DNA of 24,032 nucleotides. Origin: an uncultured Ignavibacteriota bacterium. GTDB lineage: Bacteria > Bacteroidota > Ignavibacteria > Tepidaquicellales > Tepidaquicellaceae. Position 1 is the first letter of the stretch. The number at the start of each line of letters is the position of its first letter. Of this stretch, positions 1 to 8,300 are shown piece after piece. The stretch is taken from the NCBI GenBank assembly GCA_937915485.1, contig CALGII010000068.1:1-24032 (forward strand), written 5' to 3'. The translations under genes were made by a program, and so were the position numbers. A model generated the notes under the pieces. The model was given only the letters and a program-made list of their open reading frames with translations, searched no databases and was not told the origin of the DNA.

Positions 1-611
1 GCCCGTCGTTTTATTACGATCATTTCGGCGCGAATAAACTTTATTCGAGAATATACTGGTTTCTGGCGGACGGAACACTGATGTTCCTCATTCCGGTCCT
101 GTCAATAAAATTTTTATTCAGACAAAAATTATCCGATTTCGGTGTCGCGAAAGGGGATTTGAAGTTCGGACTGCTCACATCGGGCGTGTTTCTTGCCTTC
201 ATGCTGGTTATCGTCTGGATAGTCTCCGCGTCCGAAGAATTCGCCAACACCTATCCTCAGGGGGGAGCAGTTCTGCGCTTTGATATGGGGCTGCTGCTTT
301 TGTATGAAATCTGCATACTCGTTTATATGCTGGGATGGGAGTTCCTCTGGAGAGGGTATATGCTCTTCGGCCTTAAGGAGAAACTGGGATATTATACTAT
401 ATTTATTCAAATGATTCCGTTTTTTATCTTGCATAAAGGAAAACCCGATATCGAGTTGTTTGCATCAATTCTCGCGGGAATTATACTCGGGATTCAGGCG
501 TTGAGAAGCAGGTCTTTCGTTTACAGTTGGATGCTGCATTTCTTTGTAATGTTTTCGATTGACGTGATATCGGTATTAAGGTATAAATTTAATTTTTATT
601 CAATATTTTAG
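1..611 (+). CDS. CPBP-family intramembrane protease-like protein (5' partial)
   Basis: The reading frame is open from base 3 to the stop at 609-611, so the gene starts outside the window. The ATG at 81 is probably internal, since the frame before it also codes for an aromatic, membrane-like stretch. The visible part has several hydrophobic segments. It keeps the three landmarks of CPBP (CAAX protease/bacteriocin-processing) proteins: a WEFLWRGYM motif resembling EExxxR with the first Glu replaced, an FILH motif, and a late HFFVMFSID motif. CPBP proteins are membrane-embedded proteases or protease relatives. The altered first motif leaves catalytic activity uncertain. pdxJ starts 9 bases after the stop, so the two are probably co-transcribed. 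Family fairly sure, substrate unknown. Confidence 0.7.
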   Translation, partial: PSFYYDHFGANKLYSRIYWFLADGTLMFLIPVLSIKFLFRQKLSDFGVAKGDLKFGLLTSGVFLAFMLVIVWIVSASEEFANTYPQGGAVLRFDMGLLLLYEICILVYMLGWEFLWRGYMLFGLKEKLGYYTIFIQMIPFFILHKGKPDIELFASILAGIILGIQALRSRSFVYSWMLHFFVMFSIDVISVLRYKFNFYSIF

Positions 612-620
612 GCGGTTATT

Positions 621-1337
621 ATGAAATTAGCGGTCAACATAGATCATATCGCGACTCTCAGGGAAGCGCGCGGTGAAATTGAGCCGGACCCTGTTATCGC
701 GGCGGGCATCTGCGAACTCGCAGGCGCGGAAGGAATCGTGTGCCACCTCAGAGAAGACAGAAGGCACATTAACGACAGGGACGTCAGGCTTCTTAGAGAG
801 GTCGTGAAGACGAAACTCGACCTCGAAATGGCGGCGACAGATGAAATGGTCAAGATTGCCTGCGAAGTGCTTCCTGACCTCGTGACGCTCGTTCCCGAAA
901 ACAGGAAAGAACTCACGACTGAAGGCGGGCTCAACATCGAGCCGATGAAAGACAGGCTTAAAGACGTTATAAGCGAACTCTCCGATAAGGAAATTTTCGT
1001 GAGCCTGTTCCTTGACCCCGATCCGAAAAATGTCGACCTCGCTCTTGAAGTCGGCGCCGACATAATCGAAATTCATACTGGAAAGTACGCGAACAGCGTT
1101 ACCGAAGATGCGCAGATTGCCGAACTCGGGAAAATAGGAGCCGTTGCGAGAATGGCTTCCGAACTGGATTTGGTCGTAACAGCAGGGCACGGTTTGAATT
1201 ATTACAACATATTTCCGTTCCTGAACATTCCTGAAATCCGCGAGGTCAGCATCGGGCATTCGATAATGTCGAGAGCGGTATTTACCGGGCTTCAGAAGGC
1301 GGTCGAGGATATGGTGAAAATAATAGCGAAATTTTAA
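621..1337 (+). CDS. pdxJ: pyridoxine 5'-phosphate synthase
   Basis: PdxJ condenses 1-deoxy-D-xylulose 5-phosphate with 3-amino-2-oxopropyl phosphate to make pyridoxine 5'-phosphate, the ring-closing step of DXP-dependent vitamin B6 synthesis in the cytoplasm. The 238-residue protein has the usual family length and is a TIM barrel. It opens with the signature VNIDHIATLR and has HLREDRRHI at 42-50. Active-site equivalents of E. coli His45, Glu72 and His193 are seen as H42, E69 and H190, the last in TAGHGLNYYN. The start is a clear ATG after a weak purine-rich stretch (AGGCGG). Its TAA stop overlaps the ATG of lptB by one base, which implies translational coupling. All key residues are present, so the call is firm. 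Confidence 0.97.
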   Translation: MKLAVNIDHIATLREARGEIEPDPVIAAGICELAGAEGIVCHLREDRRHINDRDVRLLREVVKTKLDLEMAATDEMVKIACEVLPDLVTLVPENRKELTTEGGLNIEPMKDRLKDVISELSDKEIFVSLFLDPDPKNVDLALEVGADIIEIHTGKYANSVTEDAQIAELGKIGAVARMASELDLVVTAGHGLNYYNIFPFLNIPEIREVSIGHSIMSRAVFTGLQKAVEDMVKIIAKF

Positions 1338-2098
1338 TGAGCGTACTCAAGGCATTCAATCTCGTCAAGGAATATAAGAAACGCGTCGTCGTGAATGACG
1401 TTTCGGTTTCCGTCAAGCAGGGTGAAATCGTCGGTCTGCTTGGTCCGAACGGAGCGGGCAAGACTACGACATTCTATATGATTTGCGGTATGATAAAACC
1501 CAACGGCGGTGAGATTGAACTCGACGGGGATAACATATCGAAATATCCGATGTACAGGCGCGCGCAGGCGGGCATTGGCTATCTGCCGCAGGAGCCGTCA
1601 ATTTTTAGGAAGATGACCGTGAGGGAGAACATTACTTCCATACTTCAATTCATGGGTCTGGACAAGGACGAGATTGATGAGAAGTGCGGGAAACTCCTTA
1701 GTGATTTTAACATAAAAAAAATAGAGGATTCAAAAGGTTATACTCTTTCGGGCGGTGAAAGACGCAGGACGGAAATTGCACGGGCGCTCGCGTCCGACCC
1801 GAAGTTCATTCTCCTCGATGAACCTTTCGCGGGCATAGACCCGATTGCCTCGGAAGACATTATGAGAATTGTCGCGCACCTGAAGGACAGGGGTATAGGC
1901 ATCCTCATTACAGATCACAACGTCCACGAAACACTGTCTATCGTCGACAGGGCGTACATACTAATCGAAGGAAAGATATTCCGTTCGGGCACCGCGCTTG
2001 AACTCGCATCCGACGAGAAAGTAAAAAAACTTTACCTCGGCGAAAACTTCAGCCTCGACAGGTACCTGCTTATGAATAAAGAAAAGGAAAGTAAGTAA
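1337..2098 (+). CDS. lptB: LPS export ABC transporter ATP-binding protein LptB
   Basis: Cytoplasmic ATPase of the LptB2FGC transporter that pulls lipopolysaccharide out of the inner membrane and powers its transport to the cell surface. Visible motifs over 253 residues: Walker A GPNGAGKTT at 36-44, signature LSGGE at 137-141, Walker B FILLDEP with D161 and E162, and H-loop DHN with H194. The sequence GIGYLPQEPSIFRKMTVREN is characteristic of LptB (YhbG) rather than of the related LivF/LivG ATPases. The ATG overlaps the pdxJ stop. No lptA, lptC or lptFG gene is next to it here, so the rest of the complex must be encoded elsewhere. The operon appears to end here, with a strong hairpin 34 bases downstream. 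Confidence 0.93.
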   Translation: MSVLKAFNLVKEYKKRVVVNDVSVSVKQGEIVGLLGPNGAGKTTTFYMICGMIKPNGGEIELDGDNISKYPMYRRAQAGIGYLPQEPSIFRKMTVRENITSILQFMGLDKDEIDEKCGKLLSDFNIKKIEDSKGYTLSGGERRRTEIARALASDPKFILLDEPFAGIDPIASEDIMRIVAHLKDRGIGILITDHNVHETLSIVDRAYILIEGKIFRSGTALELASDEKVKKLYLGENFSLDRYLLMNKEKESK

Positions 2099-2131
2099 CT
2101 CCCGCTGCCGCGGAGACTTAGAGATTTGTTA

Positions 2132-2182
2132 CTGTCAGGAGTTACCTCCTGACAGCGTAAGGACGAAAGTCCGACGAGCACC
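2132..2182. repeat. Structured repeat, short member of the TCAGG hairpin family
   Basis: A perfect 10-bp stem with a 4-base loop (CTGTCAGGAG/CTCCTGACAG, 2132-2155) is followed by a small hairpin GGAC-GAAA-GTCC with a GNRA-type loop (2161-2172) and then CGAGCACC. The order (TCAGG hairpin, GC-rich linker, second hairpin with a GAA loop, then [C/T][G/A]GCAC) matches the first half of the two 103-bp copies at 5057 and 5243, so it is probably a diverged or shortened relative. It lies 34 bases after lptB and could stop or stabilise that transcript, but there is no T-tract. Confidence 0.55.
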
Positions 2183-2195
2183 AGGAACAGGGTCC

Positions 2196-2413
2196 AAATT
2201 CAGATTTATTCAACGATTGCCGAAAAAAATAAAATTATCTCTTCGACTTAGCCCACGGCTTCAGCTACGGTTAAAGCACATCTATTAAAACGGTTTAAAA
2301 ATTCAGATTTATTCGACGATTGCCGAAAAAAATAAAATTATCTCTTCGACTTAGCCCACGGCTTCAGCCGTGGGTGAAATTGTGTTAACGCAAAACCGTT
2401 TCAACGGTTTAAA
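2196..2413. repeat. Two tandem copies of a bipartite hairpin (REP-like) element
   Basis: A 70-bp block at 2196-2265 recurs at 2299-2368 with one mismatch, 103 bp apart. Copy 2 is complete. Hairpin A (2355-2374) has an 8-bp stem CCCACGGC/GCCGTGGG around TTCA. A spacer follows, then hairpin B (2393-2410), AAACCG/CGGTTT. Copy 1 has decayed: its hairpin A loses the right arm after CTTCAGC, and only half of hairpin B remains. An inverted relative lies at the right end of the window. Such extragenic palindromes are typical of REP elements mobilised in trans or of IS200/IS605-like ends. No transposase is present here. Confidence 0.75.
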
Positions 2414-2718
2414 ATCCTGAATAAAAATCATAGAAATCGAATATTCGGAGCTATGTACAGTATGATTACTGTTTGTTTCTCACACGCAGTTGTTCATACT
2501 GATATTCTTAAATTTAAGGAAAGATAATCTCTAATAAATAAATAATGTACGAATGTCTATTTTAAACCAGTCTCGGTTTATTTTCTGAAATACTCATAAC
2601 CAGCATTCATCATAGGAAAAAATGTGAAAACATTATACTTGACTCGTAATTGCATTTGAAAGAAAAGAAAAATAGGAATCATCTCTGATAATCCCGAATA
2701 TAAATATGTATAATAATA
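2414..2718. other. AT-rich intergenic stretch without recognised features
   Basis: About 305 bases between the bipartite hairpin repeat and the terminator of the minus-strand T9SS gene. Stops are frequent in every frame, and no coding stretch, tRNA-like fold or repeat related to others in the window was seen. Confidence 0.5.
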
Positions 2719-2746
2719 ACAAACCCGGAAATAATTCCGGGTTTGT
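2719..2746 (-). terminator. Probable terminator of the T9SS-protein gene
   Basis: A perfect 12-bp inverted repeat (ACAAACCCGGAA / TTCCGGGTTTGT) with a 4-base loop, starting 36 bases after the stop codon at 2783. On the minus strand it is followed by TTATTATTATACAT, which is T-rich but not an unbroken T-tract. The position and strong stem support a terminator for the minus strand. Confidence 0.65.
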
Positions 2747-2782
2747 AACAAACTTGAATCAATCTTTCTAAGACATGAATTA

Positions 2783-4393
2783 CTATTTTAGTAAGACCAT
2801 AGATTTTATTACATTATATTCGTTAGTTATGATTCTATAGTAATAAATGCCGCTGGACAATTTACTTCCGTCGAATTCAATACTATGCTTTCCTGAAGTT
2901 AACGAATTATAATTATTTGCAAATACTGCTTCGCCGAGAATATTGTATACTATTATACGAACATTACCCGTCTTCTGAAGGTTGAAGGAGATTGTCGTTT
3001 TTGGATTAAATGGGTTGGGATAATTCATAGCGTCGTTGCCGGTCGCATTTCTATTGCTCGGGTTTTGAACGTCTGTCGATAAACTGTATTTTAAAGTGGC
3101 ATTATCAGGATAAGAATAGCCTGCCTGATATATCTTTAATCCATCCCTTTCATTTACACCTTTAACCGATGAGACTTGGTCTATGGAATTAAGATGATCA
3201 TACGAGGCAGTACCGATATAATTACCGTCTTTGTCGTAAGAAATCAACAGCATGTTATAATTTCCATAATCGATTCTCGAAGAGGCTCCTATATATAGGT
3301 TGTAATAGGAGTCTAAAATCATACACTCTTTATCTGTTTCGGTGCTTAAACCTGCAACATAATCATGTGACCATAGTACTTGTCCGCAAGGATTCAATTT
3401 GCAGACTTTAGTCATTGAGTTTTGATTTACACCGCTGACATATAATTCAGGGGTATTTGTCAGCATTTTATCCCCTTCATAAGAGTCCTCATTACAATCG
3501 TATATAATTGATGTATACCCGATCTTAATATTCAGTCCGCACCCACTTGGAATGCTCGTAATCCAATCTGGAATGAGGCTTGAATAGTATTTCATAACTA
3601 TGATATTGTCATCACTTCTGCCTGTAACATAAACATTGCCGTATATGTCGAAATCAAGATCGTAGGCGGCGGCATCCGGAATCTCTATTCCTCCATTATA
3701 CCTGTCCTGAGCGAGTAAAACACCCGCTGGTGAGTATTTTAGTGCAACCCAGTCATTGTTATTTTCACCGATTACGTAACTGTAACCGTCACTCGTTACC
3801 TTGATATTATATGGATAAGAATATCCGCTCTGATATGGTGCATATTGAATCCACTCTAAAGCGCCAGCGGGTGTAATCTTGAAAGTCGCGATTCCACCCG
3901 AACTAAATGGACCAGTACCGTATATATTGCCGCTTGCATCAATATCAATTGCAGTCACGAATTCCGGTGTGTGTTGGCTGGAACCAAACTGGCATTTCCA
4001 TAACCTTTGCCCTGTCGGTGAAAATTTTAGAACCAAATAATCATCAAAAGCTAAATAACTAAGGTACCCACCCGAGACAATTACGTTTGCCTCAGGATCT
4101 GTTTTTATATCAGTCACAAATTCGTCGTACCAGGTATCGCTGAATTCATACTGCCAGTTTTCCTGTCCCGCCCTGTTCAATTGTCTTATCATTATTCCCT
4201 GGTCCCCCCCGGTTCTGTTCATAGTAACCGCAAAAGCAATTCGTCCATAAACATCTATATCGAGATACGGGTATTCAGTCCCGAGTCCGTATGGATTTAT
4301 GTATCTATTTTCCCAGTTAAGAGTAAACTGTGAAACCGCTATTTCACAACAGAAAAATAACACGATGAGTGTGAAAGAAATTTTCTTAAACAT
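2783..4393 (-). CDS. Secreted propeller-like protein with T9SS type A sorting domain
   Basis: Predicted exported or surface protein of 536 residues. It begins with a signal peptide (MFKK, hydrophobic core, cleavage likely after AVS before Q22). The middle is made of repeats in which a motif like 'D-x-x-GN-[IV]-Y-[VA]-[TS]-G' recurs (DASGNIYGTG, DIYGNVYVTG, DSYYNLYIGA), with W/KYS-PAG segments between. This suggests a beta-propeller of the SBBP/delta-60 type. The last 80 or so residues are a type IX sorting domain: NYPNPFNPKTTISF, then VYNILGE, LSSGIYYYRI and a final KSMVLLK. T9SS cargo crosses the outer membrane and is released or anchored to the surface. A strong Shine-Dalgarno (4399-4405) fixes the start, with a 12-bp hairpin terminator downstream. 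Its ligand or role is unknown. Confidence 0.85.
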   Translation of the reverse strand: MFKKISFTLIVLFFCCEIAVSQFTLNWENRYINPYGLGTEYPYLDIDVYGRIAFAVTMNRTGGDQGIMIRQLNRAGQENWQYEFSDTWYDEFVTDIKTDPEANVIVSGGYLSYLAFDDYLVLKFSPTGQRLWKCQFGSSQHTPEFVTAIDIDASGNIYGTGPFSSGGIATFKITPAGALEWIQYAPYQSGYSYPYNIKVTSDGYSYVIGENNNDWVALKYSPAGVLLAQDRYNGGIEIPDAAAYDLDFDIYGNVYVTGRSDDNIIVMKYYSSLIPDWITSIPSGCGLNIKIGYTSIIYDCNEDSYEGDKMLTNTPELYVSGVNQNSMTKVCKLNPCGQVLWSHDYVAGLSTETDKECMILDSYYNLYIGASSRIDYGNYNMLLISYDKDGNYIGTASYDHLNSIDQVSSVKGVNERDGLKIYQAGYSYPDNATLKYSLSTDVQNPSNRNATGNDAMNYPNPFNPKTTISFNLQKTGNVRIIVYNILGEAVFANNYNSLTSGKHSIEFDGSKLSSGIYYYRIITNEYNVIKSMVLLK

Positions 4394-4398
4394 AAGAA

Positions 4399-4405
4399 CC
4401 TCCTA
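4399..4405 (-). promoter_or_regulatory. Strong Shine-Dalgarno of the T9SS-protein gene
   Basis: TAGGAGG on the minus strand, 5 bases before the ATG at 4393. It is an unusually good match to anti-SD for this window, where most genes have weak or no SD. It decides the start. Confidence 0.75.
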
Positions 4406-4430
4406 AATTTTGATTAGTAATAATAATTTA

Positions 4431-4463
4431 TTATATGGCTGGTTGTAGAACCTGAACAATCAT
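4431..4463 (-). CDS. Possible 10-codon leader peptide upstream of the T9SS gene
   Basis: Minus-strand ATG at 4463-4461 encodes MIVQVLQPAI and stops at 4433-4431. It has its own perfect AGGAGG (4471-4476 on the plus strand as CCTCCT) with 7-base spacing. The next perfect SD, for the T9SS gene, lies about 25 bases after its stop. Two consensus SDs in a row in a genome region where they are rare suggest either a leader peptide tuning translation or a decayed start of an older copy. The remainder of the 331-base gap (4477-4724) is AT-rich and shows nothing else recognisable. Confidence 0.35.
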   Translation of the reverse strand: MIVQVLQPAI

Positions 4464-4724
4464 AATATTACCTCCTCTCTAAGATGATTGCGTTAAATGA
4501 AGTAGAAAAATGTTGTTTTCAAGGAAAACTTAAGGAGAAATAACAGAAAAGTCAACACAAATAATTAATACGGTTATCATTTAGTATTGATTTGATATTG
4601 AGGAATAATAAACATAATTCGAATAAAAATGGTATATAACTATGATAGAGTAAAATTACAGGTTTCTATTTGCTTCCTGTCCGGTATTCAATGAGTGCTT
4701 TGTATCGCTATTCATAAAAACATG

Positions 4725-5027
4725 CTAATTATTCTTCTTCTTGTCTGGACTTTTCTTTATTTCCTTCTTTTCGGTCTTTGTATCGCTTATAGTTGTTGAC
4801 CGAGTCTCCGAACTCGATGTGCTTTCCGTCGCAGGTGAAGATTTCTTCTTGTAATCCGTAAGATAAAATCCGGAGCCTTTGAATATAAGCCCTGCCGGAA
4901 GACTTACCAACTTCTTGAGAGTGTCGTGTCCGCAGGACGGGCATAACTTTACCGGCTCGTCTTTTATTGAATGAAATATCTCAAATGTTTCGTTGCAGTT
5001 TTCGCATTTATAATCGTATGTCGGCAT
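4725..5027 (-). CDS. FmdB-family zinc ribbon protein
   Basis: A 100-residue protein whose first 60 or so residues match the FmdB/CxxC_CxxC_SSSS regulatory zinc ribbon: MPTYDYKCENC, with C8/C11 and C29/C32 as two CxxC knuckles binding one zinc, then LVSLPAGLIFKGSGFYLTDY. The tail (from about 63) is low-complexity Ser/Thr/Lys-rich and ends in a Lys-rich stretch, as is common for this family. Members are small cytoplasmic proteins named after a putative regulator of formamidase. Their actual role is poorly known. It stands alone between intergenic repeats, with only a weak purine-rich SD. Family sure, function unknown. Confidence 0.88.
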   Translation of the reverse strand: MPTYDYKCENCNETFEIFHSIKDEPVKLCPSCGHDTLKKLVSLPAGLIFKGSGFYLTDYKKKSSPATESTSSSETRSTTISDTKTEKKEIKKSPDKKKNN

Positions 5028-5056
5028 AAATATTTATTTCTCTTAATAATTCACTT

Positions 5057-5159
5057 GTGGCGTCAGGTATTTACCTGACGCGGCAGGCGAAGCCTGCCTA
5101 GCACAACAAACCTTATATCAGACCTTCGGTCTGAGTGTCAGGTGAATACCTGACACCAC
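5057..5159. repeat. 103-bp structured repeat, copy 1 (four hairpins)
   Basis: Contains in order GCGTCAGGTA/TACCTGACGC (5060-5081), GGCAGGC-GAA-GCCTGCC (5082-5098), CAGACC-TTC-GGTCTG (about 5119-5133) and GTGTCAGGT/ACCTGACAC (5136-5157). The two ends (GTGGCGTCAGG and CCTGACACCAC) are complementary with one mismatch, so the whole unit can also fold as one long arm. It differs from copy 2 at about three positions, mostly in the unpaired linker. Just after it, at 5160-5195, are two partial ACCTGACACC half-sites. Confidence 0.8.
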
Positions 5160-5242
5160 GAAAAATACCTGACACCTCGAAAAAACCTGACACCAAAAAA
5201 ATATTTCAAATAAATCCTATCTGATGGAGTTTCTCATCTCCG

Positions 5243-5345
5243 GTGGCGTCAGGTATTTACCTGACGCGGCAGGCGAAGCCTGCCTAACACATCAAACCTT
5301 ATATCAGACCTACGGTCTGAGTGTCAGGTGAATACCTGACACCAC
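5243..5345. repeat. 103-bp structured repeat, copy 2 (four hairpins)
   Basis: Same orientation as copy 1, 186 bp downstream, with all four stems intact. The third loop is TAC instead of TTC, leaving the CAGACC/GGTCTG stem unchanged. It ends 23 bases from the 3' end of the minus-strand tubulin-like gene, so it could act as that gene's transcript end. It is a non-coding, probably REP- or MITE-like, element. Confidence 0.8.
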
Positions 5346-5368
5346 AAAGGGCTCACAAAACGAAGGGC

Positions 5369-8300
5369 TTACAAATTTAAAATACGTTTCTTGGCTGCTT
5401 CGTATTCGTCTTTCGTTATGAGGTTCTCGTCAAGCGCCTGTTTAAGTTTTTTCAATTCATCAAGATTGAAGGAACCGCCTTTCTGCTCCTTCGCGGCGGG
5501 TTCGTTTTGCCTGATTTCGACGCCGCCGTCGAGCAATTGCTTAACCCTCAGCACGCGCTTGTTTCCGTCGCCGCAGAGGAACGAGAACTTATCGAGATTC
5601 TTCCTCAGCGTCTTCACGCTTTTTACGAATTCATCCTTCGAGTCAGCGGGAATGTAGTTCTCTATCTCGCGCGCGAGTTCCCTCACGATTTTATACTGGT
5701 AAGTTTCGGTTTTCTTCTTCGCCTGACCCGCAATCTCGACCTCTTCGAGTTTATAAACATTCTCGTAGTAATATTCGAATATTAAAAGCACCTCGGCGAA
5801 TAATTCCTTGTCAATGAACTTCTTTTTAAGCGAATCCGCTTCTTTCAGTATCTTATACCTTAACGATTCGGGTCCTTCCTCTTCGAAGAGGCGGTTTATA
5901 AGCCTCGTTTCTATACCGAGTTGCTCCGTTCTGCTTACCGTTATGCCTTCCTGAAGCGTATATTTGAAGAACGCCTTTCTTTCTCCCGTCGCGGGATTTA
6001 CTTCAAAATCGATTTCAAACAAGCCGAAAATCAAACCGAGTATGAACGCCTTGTATGATTCGTCGTAACGTTTGCGCTCTTCGTTCGTCAGCGGAATTAT
6101 GTCGCCGTACACGAAATAATTCTTGTTGTTGTGCATGTCGATGTTGGAGTTCTTTACGAGGTTCTTGTAGTAATTCTTCATCTCTTCCGATATCGTGTAC
6201 GAATAGAACAGCGGGAAACCCGCCCATTCGGTGTAGAACGTGAGCGACGAGTTATCCGCGGAATCCTTGAACTCAATGCTGCTTCCCGCGATTGATGTTA
6301 TCAGGTTCTTGAACTTTATGAATGAAGGCGTGTTCGTGCGCACGCCGATATAGAATTTCTTCGCGGAGTTGTCGAGTTTAAACCTTCCCGGCACCTCGTT
6401 TATTCTCAGCCACGGGAACGCCTGATTGAGCATTCCCCTTATCTTCGACTCGCTCCTTAAAATATCGCGTTCGAAAAGAATTTCGGTTATGTTGTAATCT
6501 TCGCGAATTCCCTCGAACTGTTTTCTCGCGAACCTGAGCATATTCTCCTCGACAATCTTCGCGTCGCTGTCCTTCAGAATGTTCACAATATCCGTAACGT
6601 CCGAAGCGTTTAATTCCTTAAGGAGTTCAAACGCGAGCACTTTAATTCTGTCGGTCGCGCCCTGACCGCTTCCGATGTATTTCAGGTAGTATTCGTTCCT
6701 GACGTCGTCGGGCTCGTAAATGTTAAGGTTGAAACTCGTGTCCTGCTTCTGAATGAAATATTCGTACTTGCGTTTGAAATTTTCTTTCAGTATTCCGAGA
6801 TTGCCCGTCAGTTTGTTTATGTCGCTGATAAGCCCGGTGAAAAGAATCTTTCCGTCGTCGGTCTTCGACCCTCTTTCGACGAGGGCGAGCATCCTCTGGC
6901 AAATTTCCTTGGCGTAATACCTCGAATGAAGTTTTATAAGGGCGTTGTAATATTCGTCGAGCACTTTAAGAAGTTTCTCGAGAGTCCCTTCCATCGCGGC
7001 TTTCCGCATCACGTTTAGTTTAGAGCGCGATTCGTCCTCACGCAGGTCCTGCATCCTGCTCTTTACTTCAGCCTCGAGCCGCGATACGAGAATCTGAAGG
7101 TCCTTGATTTCTTTCTCGAATGCGGGAATGTAATCGAAGTTTCCGTTCGTGAGTATGAACTGAAGCCTTCTTAACAGGCTTATCGCGTAGAACACGCCCC
7201 GCGTCGAGTCGTTAATGAGTGAGTTGATTTTCCTCTCGAGGCTTCCGACGATGTTCCTGTCCCTGTCGCCTATGATTTTATTTATTATGTTTGTTCTGTT
7301 GGCGTATATCTGCGAGTAGAATAATCCTTTTCTCGTTATGTCGTTGTCGTCCTTGAAATTCGTGTCGAACTTCTGCTTCTCAGAATTTATGTGAGCCGAC
7401 CACTTGTCGCCGCGCCTGCCGCTGACGAGTTCGTTCTTCATATTGTTCAGGAATGTCTTTATCTGCGATTGTATCGATGATTTCTCGCCCATGCTGTAAA
7501 GAGTGTTAAGCATCTGGTGCTTCGAACTCGATTCGAGTATGCCGAGTTCTGGAAGCATCTCTTCGCGCAAATACGCGTCAATACTGCTTTGCGAGCCTTC
7601 CGCGAAAGTGAGGTAATAATTTATTATGTCTTCGCAGAGTTTATACGAGCAGGAAAGAATTATCCTGTCAACGGGAATCGATATGGTCGACTGCCCGAGC
7701 GTCGAGTACTTTCTCGAAAATGTATTTTCTGAAACGGTGTTGTCGTCGGGATAAAGCCTCTGCTTGTACTGCACGAGATTTACGCGGACGCCGCGCTTGT
7801 AGTTCGCGAAATCCGAATTCGAGAAATCCTGAAATATCGTGTCCGCTATCATCTTGTAAATGTCGCGGTTGCTCTGCTCCGAAAGAGAAAGATTCTTGCT
7901 GTTCTCTCCGTCAATCAGGTAAACGTCGTCGTAAACGCCGGGCTGGAATTTATGATTCTCGTTCTTCTTCCAGGCAACGTTGAAAGGATTCTTTAGATTG
8001 TAATGCTCGAGTTCCATCAATGCAGCGTAACCGTTCGCGAAAACGCGCTCCTTGCCGTATCCCTGATATATTTTCGGAAGAACTATGTAACACGAAGAAA
8101 CCGCCTGATTTCTGAACAGGTGTCTTATGAGAAATCCCATATCGATGTACATTCCAGAGCCCGTACCGCCGCTTATCGACGTTATCACATAAACGTTGAT
8201 TTTTTCCGTGTTGACGCTCTTGATGTTGTGCCTGTCTTTTACAACGTTGATTGAGCGTGAGTCGGTGATTGTGGATTTCGCGGAAGCGAGTTTATAAACA

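Noticed and set aside
2157..2195. Fragment of RNase P RNA (GAAAGTCC and ACAGGGT resemble its conserved parts)
   Set aside because: Only short similarity, no room for the conserved remainder, and the local structure is better explained by the TCAGG hairpin repeat family.
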